This document shows, piece after piece, positions 1 through 9,575 of a DNA stretch of 11,422 bases. This stretch comes from Spongospora subterranea (Eukaryota; Endomyxa; Phytomyxea; Plasmodiophorida; Plasmodiophoridae). Both the position numbers and the translations under genes were made by a program. The DNA is taken from NCBI GenBank assembly GCA_900404475.1, contig OUQQ01000633.1:1-11422 (forward strand). Reading direction: 5' to 3'. The notes beneath the pieces were generated by a model. That model had not been told where the DNA came from. It was given only the letters and a program-made list of their open reading frames with translations, and made no database searches. Numbering within the stretch: position 1 is the stretch's first letter; each line of letters opens with the position of its first letter.

Positions 1-495
1 CGGCATCATTGTGAACTTGCCCTGCTTTTTCAGACATAAGGCTTTGACATCACCCCCTGCACAGAACCATTTGCTTCCACTTCGCATGACCGTATGGAAA
101 ATACCAGAACTGGATTCGTTATCCTAACAAATGCTTGACATCAGGACTAAGCACATAAGCAAAGTATTTAACCTGAATTTTCTTGTATATGCTTTCGATC
201 ATGTTCGCACTGAGGCTGTTTAAGGATTTGGGACGGTTCAGAGTGATTGATGAGGTGTGCCCATTATCGGTAAATATCACTTCCTCATCCTAGGAAAAAC
301 TCAATCGTTCTAGTCTGATATAATCCAATCTGTTACATATAATGAAGGATCAGGTACAAAATACAATGGCTGCTTAATTTCCGCCTCTGTGGCCATGCTG
401 CGATGAGTCTGCGATAATCTTCCAATCGGTGAGTAACGGAGTAGGTTAGTACCACAGGCCTTGATAGCAGAGGTCGATTGTGATATGATGAGCAT
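1..495 (-). CDS. HIBCH: 3-hydroxyisobutyryl-CoA hydrolase (enoyl-CoA hydratase superfamily), 5' part, runs off the left edge
   Basis: Exons by eye: 495-337, 289-173 and 123-1, with introns of 47 and 49 nt, all phase 0, giving 133 residues before the edge. Residues about 68-82 read HTSSITLNRPKSLNS, the first conserved strand and turn of the crotonase fold. Residues 111-119 read WFCAGGDVK; the CAGGDVKAL form is typical of the hydrolase subfamily (most enoyl-CoA hydratases have AGAD), and the two glycines belong to the oxyanion hole. Known role: hydrolysis of 3-hydroxyisobutyryl-CoA in mitochondrial valine breakdown. The ATG at 495 starts a leader with K, R and S but no acidic residue until residue 37, a plausible mitochondrial presequence; an internal ATG follows at residue 34. 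The reading frame stays open upstream to a TGA near 597, so an extra upstream exon is possible. Active-site acidic residues lie beyond the window. Superfamily certain, subfamily likely. Confidence 0.85.
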
Positions 496-797
496 TAATA
501 ACAGAGCTCTGACCAGTTCGGCGAAATTCTTGACACAAGTGGCCAAATTGGATGCGCAGAGCAAGACGGTGTAGCTGCGGTAAGCCCTCCTGTATCAAAG
601 GGTTGCGGTTTCTCCAGATTACGGACATTGACATTTTCTGAAAAGTCAAACCTGTTTGCTGTATGCCTCGGGGTACAATGTATGGGATTTCAAAGCAGCT
701 TGAAAGCGCTAAATAATATCAGAGACAACGGACTTTCATTCATCACAAAAAAAACAGTTTGCTGTAGAATTGATCATAGATTATTGAAGAATATAAA
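496..797. other. Spacer between the SPT20 stop and the hydrolase start
   Basis: About 300 bases between two tandem minus-strand genes. It should hold the SPT20 3' end and the hydrolase promoter. No consensus AATAAA is visible on the minus strand; a T-run (read on the minus strand, near 747-755) lies about 45 nt after the SPT20 stop. A second minus-strand frame is open from an ATG at 649 to 446, overlapping the presumed hydrolase leader; it could be an alternative first exon but shows no recognisable content. Confidence 0.5.
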
Positions 798-3170
798 TTA
801 AGAGGTAAGAGGTTTTGGATTTCGGCCCCCTTTGTTTCCACCCCTTCTGGGTGCAGGTTGAGCAGGAGACTTCGCTGTCCAAGATGGATTTGGCGATGAA
901 GGTGTTACATTACTTTGATGAAGTTGCATACGTGCGTGTTGCAAAGCCTGCAAAAATATCAACTACGAGCGTAATGAGTCGGGACGACATAACCTGCATG
1001 TGAGCTGTGGTAGGCCGACTTCCGGATGGCCAAGCGGGAAAATGCTGCTCATGTTCGGCTGCAACTGTCTACGCAAAGATAAGCCTCAAAATCTGAACGA
1101 AACGAATCGCAAAGCACTGACTGAAGTTGAAACATTGGGTAGACTCTGCATGATCTGAGCCGCAGCTTTGTTGATGACGTGCTCGGATTTGACCGTCATC
1201 GGTGGCGAAGACCATTGCGGGGACTCTTGAGGAGGGAGACTCAACAATTTCGGCAGAACCGGTGGTCCTGTATTGTTGGGGTCTTTATCATGCAGCATCA
1301 CCCTGCCTTCGCGTTGAGATTGTGTAATATAGGCAGACACAAACTTATTTGTCGTTTCATGGTTGCCAATGTTGAATCTAATGAACCTATCAAAACGGAT
1401 GTACCATGGTTCAGAGTTAAAATACCTAAGAATGTCAGGCTTCTTATCCCCTTCAGAAGTAATTTTAAGAATGCCTTCATACGTGCCCGAGCTAACTGGC
1501 GGGTCAGGCACACCCAGACGGCATGGCCTTGAAAAGATGAAAAGGTCGTGCATTTGTCTCATGTCTAGCTTCAAGTCAAACAGAGCAAAAAAATCGTGCA
1601 ACCAACGTACTTCTTTGAGAGAAAAAACGCAGAGAACGGACATCTCCAGGTTTTGGAAGAATCATTTTGATAGGCCTTGAATTTGGAGCATGCAGCTTGA
1701 CTTTGGACTGAATAGTTAGGCGAGGTGTAGCTCCCTGAAAGAAGAAATATGGACGATAGAAAACCAGAGAGCACACTCTGATGTACCTGTGGCTCAGGAG
1801 CTACAGCGTTGTTAAATATGGTATATCGAGAAATGCTGTCGTTCAGCAGAATATTTCTTGCATGATTGCATGTGCCAGCTTGCGAATGTTGAACGTAATT
1901 GGCGCAACGAAGCAACGTACGAGTGCGATCTTGCATAGGTTTCAAACCAGGAACATCCGGAAGACGACTCCAGCCGAGCGCGACCATCGAAGGGGCCTTC
2001 ACTTTAGTGATGCCTTGATCCAGAATTTGCTGTCGACGTTGCGGTGACTTCAAGCAGCGAGCAATTTGACGCCTTGTTAGTTTGGGCACATTATGTTGAT
2101 TGAGGTTATAGTTCATCACACTGGCAACTTGTAAGACCCGAACGGAAGGTTCTAAGCAAATATTGGGCGCATTAGCACGTAAAATTCGCTCTTCAAGGGC
2201 GATTTTTAAGTCATCCATTTGAGCATCGTCAATCTTGGTGAGCACTTTGAGGTCGCAGAGTCGTTCTATATCCCCTGAAACAGTTTCTGCCGTGGGCTTT
2301 AATAAAACTCGGCGAATTGTCGGTTGAGGACAAAATTCGGTCATCTCCCTGTAGTCAACGATATCCATCACGACAAATCCATCATAAAAGGTCCATTTCG
2401 CGTTGCGAAGCATCTCCGAAATATATGGTGGTAAAATACCGTTGTCAATAGCACTGAGGAATTGCTGAATACAAAATTGATTACAAAGCGGCCCTAGGCG
2501 GATTTCGATACAATACCTTCGAATGACGATCGTATTCATGCCACGCATTGTTATCTGAACCTAGAGAAAATCCCCTTTGAAACAAATGCAATTGTACTGC
2601 AGGTTTAACATCTGGAATCCGCTCAATTGCAAAACCTCCCCTGAAAAACATGCGAATATCTGAACAAAACGGAAGTAAGCTGGAATGTCCATGATTCAGC
2701 AGCAAAACTCACTTTTATCAGCTTTAGGAAAACTCAGCTTCAACATCTCCTCATGTAAGACTTTTCGCAAAGAATCATCGCCTAAAACTGGCATCGCTCT
2801 TGCCTGAATATATTGTCAAACATCATTCTGACAAAAACACTTGTGAGTTAACCTTTTCTTGAGACATTAATCGCCGAGTAATCGAATCTCTTGAATGCTT
2901 GACAAAACGATAGAGATTTATTGGCGGGAACAGCGTATTTAGGTTTGTGGGGATGAGCTCCTCAATAGTGGTTGCGTGATGACCGATTCCCGGCTTTGGA
3001 GCTGGGGACGGGGGCCGTGATGGAGGAGGACAGCTCCCTATTCGAGCTCGTTTGACCCATTTGAAACCTTTAACGTGAGCTCGGCGCTTGTTAACAGGAA
3101 ACTTGACCCTGTCATATTTGTCGGGGAGTACTCTTCCATCAGGTTCAGCGGTACTAGACGACACCTCCAT
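798..3170 (-). CDS. SPT20: SPT20 homologue, SAGA transcription co-activator subunit (complete, eight exons)
   Basis: Exons: 3170-2853, 2803-2713, 2659-2517, 2464-1787, 1734-1611, 1564-1122, 1068-994, 947-798; introns of 46-53 nt; product 673 residues. The start is firm because an in-frame TAA directly precedes the ATG. SPT20 is a core structural subunit of the nuclear SAGA histone-acetyltransferase complex. The Spt20 domain spans about residues 137-310: FFRGGF (141-146), then LPPYISEML, the hallmark FYDGFVVMDIVDYRE (210-224), LLKPT (238-242), ALEERIL (273-279) and CLEPS (287-291). These match in order the conserved blocks of human SPT20H/FAM48A and plant SPT20. The N-terminal 75 residues are basic and then proline-rich (PPPSRPPSP). 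The C-terminus after about residue 545 is Pro/Ser/Gln-rich and probably disordered, ending in a basic RRGGNKGGR stretch. The gene is divergent from the coiled-coil gene. Junctions at 1069-1121 and inside exon 4 (see findings) are the least certain. Confidence 0.9.
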
Positions 3171-3602
3171 TTATGTAGACAATTATTCACGGACACTTTA
3201 CGGAACGATTTACGGCGCGAGCCAAAATAAGGTTGATATCGGTAAGTAATGGAAAGGTGCCCAGGACGGTGATGACCCTACAGCACCGTCTAACATTCAA
3301 ACCGGCCGTTGATTTCTCGAGTGACGTCACAATTCAATGAAGGGCAAAATGGCAATTGTGTGTGTTGAGCAATTCCCTTAGCTTTATTGTTTTTTTCCAA
3401 AAAAACTTGACACAAAAAATCCTTGTTTATCAACCCAACATGCCTCGGAAATGCTATGCCAAACAAAATGTATGTCTACTCCAAACATCCCTCGCAAACG
3501 ACAATGAGGCCATCAAACTACACAACTGATGTATTTTAAATTTTTTCGGTTTTCAATACTACTGTTTGACAAACTGTTAACCTAAAAAAAAGACAACTTG
3601 TG
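3171..3602. other. Divergent promoter region of SPT20 and the coiled-coil gene, proximal part
   Basis: About 430 bases without a supported gene. It holds a perfect CRE/ATF palindrome (3321-3330), A/T tracts around 3389-3420 and 3591-3598, and short unsupported ORFs. An ATG at 3440 opens a 29-codon frame ending at TGA; a strong GTATGT donor-like sequence occurs inside it at about 3470. I could not link it in frame to the downstream coding exons. Confidence 0.5.
3321..3330. promoter_or_regulatory. CRE/ATF-type bZIP site, GTGACGTCAC
   Basis: A perfect 10-base palindrome containing the full TGACGTCA core recognised by CREB/ATF-class bZIP factors. It lies about 150 bases upstream of the SPT20 ATG and about 430 bases upstream of the coiled-coil ATG, so it could serve either or both. 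The palindrome is seen directly; binding is inferred. Confidence 0.45.
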
Positions 3603-3764
3603 ATGATATCGGGGATGGAGCCTGGCGCCCCTGACATCGAGGTTGAGGTTCCCCTTTTCACGCACCTGTCCAATGGATTTCGGGCCGGAGGCCACGCACA
3701 AGGACCAGTAGTCGACTTCTTTACCGCGCGCAAATTGCTCTTGACATTTTCCCTGTTCCTCTAA
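3603..3764 (+). CDS. Possible 53-codon upstream ORF in the leader of the coiled-coil gene
   Basis: ATG at 3603 opens a frame that closes at TAA 3762-3764, overlapping the coiled-coil ATG (3764-3766) by one base as TAATG. The segment (about 3610-3730) is more GC-rich than its surroundings. The peptide (start MISGMEPGAPDIEVEV) resembles nothing I know. If the transcript starts upstream of 3603, this would be a translated leader ORF affecting initiation at 3764; if the transcript starts later, it is an accidental ORF. Splicing it to the downstream exons did not give a continuous frame. Confidence 0.25.
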   Translation: MISGMEPGAPDIEVEVPLFTHLSNGFRAGGHAQGPVVDFFTARKLLLTFSLFL

Positions 3765-6700
3765 TGGAACTTCGTCGTGCACAATTTAGGATTAGTGCAT
3801 TGGACGCCCAGGTGGCAAAGATTACTGCTCAGTTTGAGACTAAGGCCTTATCGCATGTATGGAAAAAATTTTCACACGCTCCTGATGTTTGAGACCTCCT
3901 GGGATTATGATGTGGTTTGACATGATTTGATATGGGCATTTCGTCATATGAGCTCAGTTTCAACCATTCTAAATCGGGGGTGTAGGCTAAAGAAATCGAA
4001 GAGAAAGACAACATTATCCTCCAGCTTGAAAAATGTGTTGCCAGTTTAAAGATACACGCTGCTGAGCAGGTCATATCTCAGCACCTATACACCTTTCGCT
4101 ATATTGATTAAACTCGTTATCTTAGAACGTGGAAGGCGTGATTGAACACCAATTGGCACGCAAGGACCATGACGTGTCGTGTGAACCAGAGGCTCCTTAT
4201 CACATTGAAAGGAAAGTGCTGGAAGCTGAGATCATGTTGCTGAAAAATCAATTGGAAGAAGCTAGGCAAGATGCAACGGTAATTCAACAATTCAAATTTG
4301 CATTTGTTGACAATTTTTCCTAGAACGAGATTTCGCTACGGGGTTCGAAGTTGATAGAATCTGACGCCACTATTCAAGAGCTTCGTAAAGACTTGGTTGA
4401 CCAACAAGAACTGCTTGATCGAGAAACTATAGTTCTGAACGAAACCATATCAGCTTTGAAGGACGAACTTTTACGGGCAGAAAAAGATGCAGTGACGTTA
4501 CAGAAATCGTGTGTCGATTCTCAAAAAGTCATTTTGATACTCAACAAACAGCTTGCAGAACTCACGGAATCGCATCGAGTTATGAATGAGGAGTTTTCAC
4601 AGCTTAGAATTGACGCCGCTGAAGTGCTTCAAATAGGCGCAAATGCTCAAACCGAGACGCAAACTTTGAAGCAATCCAATGACAGATTATCTTGTGAACT
4701 TGAGGCTTTTAAAGGCTCTTGTGCAAGAATGGAGGGTCTTTTGGAAGAGATGACGATGAAATATGACGCCCTGAGCAAAGATTTTGACAGCAAACAAATG
4801 GAGTGGTCGCTCAACAATTTTCCCCGCGATGAGTTTTTGTCATTAACCTCCTCCAATTCTATATTGAAAACTCAATTCGACGCGCTGCAAGCAAAGTCGC
4901 TCGACATTATAAGTGATAACCAGAATCGAGAAGTGTTTTTGCAAGAGTTGTTTCTTGAAAAAACGCGCGACATCAAAGATTTGGAGCGTCTTGTACGAAA
5001 ACTGACTCAGCTCAATTCTGAAACGTCTACAGAGTTCGCGAACTCGTCTGAGCAATTTTATGACCGCTTTGGGCGCATATCGTCAGAGGCTGAGAATTTC
5101 AAAGAAGCTGTCTTCCTGTTAAACTCAGTCTCACAGAATGCCGTCTTTGAGTTGGAACATCAGAACTCTTTACACCGATCAGAGGCCATCTCTGCTTCCA
5201 CAACTTCAGAACTTCTAGAGCATGAGATAACGGTTTTGAAAAAGGAACTTCAAAACGCTTGCCAAAGCAAGGAGGACTTGGAGAAATTGTCAGACTCTAC
5301 GATTGACAAGTTTCGCACCGAATATGAGCAATATTCTCAGGCAATCGTTGAGAAAGATCAACTCATCGAATCCCTTAATGGTAATATCAGCGTTATCCGA
5401 AATGAGTATAACTCTCTTGTCGTCACTTCACGTTCCGCTGAAAATGATCTACTTGAGTCTAATAAGGTTCTGTCACACGAGCTTCATTCTCTCACTGAGC
5501 TAAATTCAACTCTTCAAGCATCTCTCTTAGTTGCCCTTTCTCACAAGGAACAGCTCCTGTGCGCTGCCGAAGCGTATCGCTGTCAGAATGATGAGATTGC
5601 CGAAGACAGAATGACTCTGACATCCAAAATTATTCATTTACAGAATTTGATTGCAGACGTTAGCAAAGAAAACGAAGACTTAAAATTTAATATTCTGGGA
5701 CAAATAAGCTCATCTTTGGCTGCAAAAGAAACTTGTTCAAATGTCTCAGCTTTACTTTCTGTCCTTCAGTCGGCTTTTTGGAACAACAAAGCAGAAGACA
5801 CGGTGCAACGCGAAATACTGACGACAAAGCTCTATACAGCGAACAACGAAATCGCCATAATAGGACAACAAATGGAAGACTTACAGGCAACTACCGTTTC
5901 TCTCACCGAAGAAATTAACCATTTGAAAGCAGCAAAGGAATTGGTTGAATCAGCGCTCACAGAACATGCTACTAATCTTTCGAAATCAGAGCAGCTTGAA
6001 CGTCAGTCTCACGATTTGATCAACTGTTTAAAGGCTCAAGTGACTGGACTGCAAAATCAGTTCCAAGACGCCGTCCTTAGCATTCACAAATTCCGCTTCC
6101 ACCTTGAGCAAGAACCTGCTACGGCTCTTGACTTTTTTGAAGACAGTAGTGGGGACCTTGGAGCCGCGATTCAGTCAATGGCTAGATGCTGGGTTGCCTG
6201 CATAAGTGACGTATCGCAGCTCGAAGCGAGGGTTTCCGAGCTGTCCATTACTTGTTCCGGAAAAGACACATGTATTTTCCAATTGCAATCCGAGCGTGAC
6301 GATATTTGCGAAAAGGCAACGTCGTTAGAGAAAATAATCGTTGCTATCGAAGGAGAGTTTGTATCAATTCAGAAGAAATCGTCATGGTATCTCGACAAAG
6401 AGCGAGAAGATGCAAGGCAACTGAACGAAAATTTACGCAAACTATTAGAGCAATCGCACCAGTTTCGTTATTCGGCAGAGAAGGAAGTTTTGAGACTGTC
6501 CGATATGCTGAGATCATTGAAGAGGTCGATAGCGGAACATACTGAGCAAGTTAGCGTACTCAAAAATGAAAACCAGCGCATCGCAAATGAAAGCACGAGA
6601 CTAACAATGGATTTGATTGCTGCAAAAAACGACCTAGCTATAAGAGAAGAAGAATGGTCTCTTCAGCAGAACAGAGTCGTTTCTGAGAAGGTTGACGTAG

Positions 6701-9492
6701 AACAACGTTGTGAAGAGCTGCAGAAGAATTTGGATCGTGTTCAGGATAATGTGAAGCTCCTAGTTGATAAACTTGCTGCACTAAGTTCGAAAGAAGAAGC
6801 CTGTACGGCGCAGTTGAATACCCTTCAATCAGACAATTTGGATCTTCAAAAACAAGTTTCACAGCTCAACGAGCAAGTTTGTCTGTCAAAAGTGCCAACA
6901 CCAAAAAAAGTTTCCGCAGCAGGAAGAATTACTCAGGTACGCAACGTCTTTTACTCTGAGATGCCTCTCATAGATGTGTAGTTATTTTCTCCTGCAAAAT
7001 CGCTGGATTCGAGCCAATTCTCTCGGATGAAATCTTTGATGTCGTCAAATGACGAAGAGAAGGGCAAACTCATGGAACAAATGCATGAGATGCAGGTCAG
7101 TCATTGCCAAGAACTACAAAACCTCAAAGATAGTCTTCAAAAAGAGCATGACCTCGTTGTCAGATTAACCAAATACAAATCCCATCTCAGCGAACTTAAC
7201 GCGCTGATTCAAGAGCGTATCGAACAAGAGAGCGAGTTACGCAGACGTCTGGTACACGCAGAAGATGTCATCGCGGGTCTTTGCCATGCAACCGACAATA
7301 TGCAGCTCTTCGTAGCTCAGCGAACGGAGTTTTCAAACGAAAACTGGGACAAAAAACATTCATTTATTGCTAACATGTCAACATTGATGTGTGATACGAA
7401 CTCCAAGTTAATTGATATGGAACATTCCGTATTCGAACTTGACGTCGCTCTTGAAGAGGCACAAAGAGACGTCAGCCAATATCACCAATGCGCTCAAGAT
7501 ATGGAGGATGAAATGTTAGAGCTGCAAGTCCAGCGCGATCAAGCTTTTGAAGAACTTAAGAAGTAGGGTTTCTCTGGGCTTCGCTTTACAATTATTTTAT
7601 TAGTTGAAATAGATGTGCATCGTCAACCGATTTAGAGTTATCAAGAGCAGAGGCTGAACTTATTGCTACTGAAAGTCTTACTGAGCTCGCTGTTGCTAGT
7701 GACAATCTCGAGCAAGCCCGGTCAAAAATAATATCTCTTGGTGACGCGTTAAATGCATGTCTCACGGTTTCTTCCGTTTTATTTATATCTGAGACGAGTT
7801 TTCATGTAGGCTGCATATTCTGAGATCAACGATATCAGTCGAACGATGTCGACGTTAGAGAACCGCGTTCTGGAAGTATCTGCTGAATCAAGTTCCTGGC
7901 AGGCACGATGTGATGTTATGCTTATTGGAACCTGTGGCGAGAGGAATGTCGTCAACGCGACCAACATAGGATCGGTCGGTGTCTTGCTGCTAAATTTGTC
8001 GGAGGAGTTAATAGAGGTCAATCATAGTTCTCAAAGCAGATTCTATATTGACTATTGATCTGCAGGCTAACGATCGGTGCCATAATCAAATTGTCGAAAA
8101 TCATGCATTGCGCAATGAAGCTACCCGACTCGGACAAAAACTGGATCAAAGTGCAATTGATCAGGAACAGCTTTCAAACAACTTTGCTCAGACGCAGGCG
8201 TTTGCAATTGTGTGTGTTATAGTAGCAGTGCCTTTTTTTGTCTTGATAACTTCTTCTCGGTACAGGTCGCCACCAACGGTTTAGTCGGTGCGGAGACTCT
8301 AATCAGCGAATTGGTTGAAGCAAATAACTACATTCCAGCGCTTCGTGCAGAGCTATCAAATACTTATATGCAGCTGAATGATATGGAAATTGAAATGGGT
8401 GAGCTCAGTTTTCAAAAGTACGACTTGATGCCGAAATCGGTTCTCATGTTGCATCATGACTAATATAATCCTGTAGATATGCTTACAACAAGGAGAACTC
8501 CCATTTGTCTGGGCAAACTCACCAAGGCACCGAATGCGTTACAGTCAAATGGTTAAAAATGCTTTACCGTGTTGAGGAACAATTGGTTATTAACGAGGAG
8601 AAGGTTACCCAGCATTTTGAGTTTTTCTTAGCGACGTCTCACATAATGAATGTATAGTTTTCACGTGTAAAGGGTAGCATGGCTGCTCGAATTGCAGCTG
8701 AAGAGACTCGCTCTGCCGCACTTACTGCACAGTGTGATCGTTTTTCTAACGAAGTCGATACGGTTGCTTTCCCTCTCAAATAGTTCAGACGTCGGAGATG
8801 TGACATTCTTGCCATAGTTACGTGGGGAATTGTCGATTCTAAACGCAGAAAAAGAAAATACTGAACAGGCGTTGCAATTGGAAATGAGATGCTTACGAAA
8901 CGAGAATGAGGTAAATGTCTTTCATTTTGCTGCAAAAATGTCGTCCATCATGAATCCATATAGTTGCGGGTCAATTCCTATTCGTCTGCCCTATCCGATT
9001 CACAAGATCAGATTTCACGAAACAGAGTTGAGATCGACGAACTCTCCACTACCATTAAAGCAGGATTAATTGTTCATTGATGAATTATATGCTGATTGAG
9101 CATTGCATAGGCGTTACAAGCACAGTGTAAATCAAACAGAGATGAGGTACCCGACAAATCGCTTGAAGTATGTATTCAATTGCTTTTGAAACTTTAACCA
9201 TATTATTTATGTTCTTGACAGGATGATGAACCGACGATGCAAGAGAACTGTCCACTTGATGACATCAGCAGCGATAAGATCAAGCTAAACGAACTGGTTA
9301 CCAAAACTAGGAAAATGCAGAAACAAATCCGTATCCTGGAAGCGAAGGTAAGCGTCATCAAAATTGTGCACAACTGGTACGATAATCTGTTCACAGAACC
9401 GCATGCTGGAGAAGAAACTGGTACCTGCTGTCCCTGTTGCTGACATTCCAACAATCAGATCTCCGCTGGCAGATATTCGAAAAGATATCTGA
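3764..9492 (+). CDS. Very large coiled-coil protein (about 1,626 residues, sixteen exons)
   Basis: Exons: 3764-3856, 3986-4069, 4126-4278, 4324-6936, 6982-7562, 7613-7766, 7810-8016, 8066-8209, 8266-8417, 8477-8603, 8658-8762, 8818-8910, 8964-9059, 9111-9167, 9222-9347, 9397-9492. All junctions keep frame; introns are 43-59 nt except the first (129 nt). The product is dominated by Glu, Lys, Gln, Leu and Ser with heptad-like hydrophobic spacing through exons 1-6, so long parallel coiled coils are likely. Exon 4 alone encodes residues 111-981. A Pro/Lys break (SKVPTPKKVSAAGR, about 967-980) interrupts the coil at the exon 4-5 junction, and the C-terminus (VPAVPVADIPTIRSPLADI) is non-coil with SP sites. 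No motor, kinase, FHA or membrane segment is seen. Such proteins serve in centrosomes, basal bodies, Golgi tethers or cytoskeletal scaffolds; I cannot choose between these. The ATG at 3764 is the first in-frame one after a TGA at 3644, but an earlier spliced exon is possible. Confidence 0.85.
9060..9110 (+). other. Probable GC-AG intron in the coiled-coil gene
   Basis: The exon ending at 9059 has no GT donor that yields an intron of the local size. Using GC at 9060-9061 with the acceptor GCATAG at 9105-9110 gives a 51-nt phase-0 intron and a smooth heptad sequence (STTIK then ALQAQCKSN). The only GT alternative (9071) gives a 39-nt intron, below every other one here, and adds AGLI. Confidence 0.5.
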
Positions 9493-9575
9493 AAGTTCCA
9501 TGCGCACAGGCAAGATCTTAATTGATTCCATTCAACTTATTATATAATTGTAATATACATCGGCGTGTGAATATA
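9493..9575 (+). promoter_or_regulatory. Very short spacer with an A/T-rich promoter-like stretch
   Basis: Only 83 bases separate the coiled-coil stop from the ATG of the secreted-protein gene. The stretch 9537-9560 is A/T-rich (TTATTATATAATTGTAATAT) and just before it lies CCATTCAACTT, which loosely resembles an oomycete initiator. The coiled-coil 3' end and the next promoter must overlap here. Element assignment is weak. Confidence 0.3.

Noticed and set aside
1179..1680. Plus-strand ORFs of 105-117 codons
   Set aside because: They lie antisense to SPT20 exons 5-6, which have continuous frame, good splice ends and protein-like sequence; the plus-strand peptides have no family resemblance.
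3536..3782. Two overlapping minus-strand ORFs of about 65 codons
   Set aside because: Neither uses a convincing ATG context (the longer begins at GTG), both run antisense to the promoter and first coding exon of the coiled-coil gene, and neither shows a known motif.
4647..6862. Antisense and out-of-frame ORFs of 60-80 codons inside the large exon
   Set aside because: Shadows of the 871-codon coiled-coil exon; composition follows from its codons.
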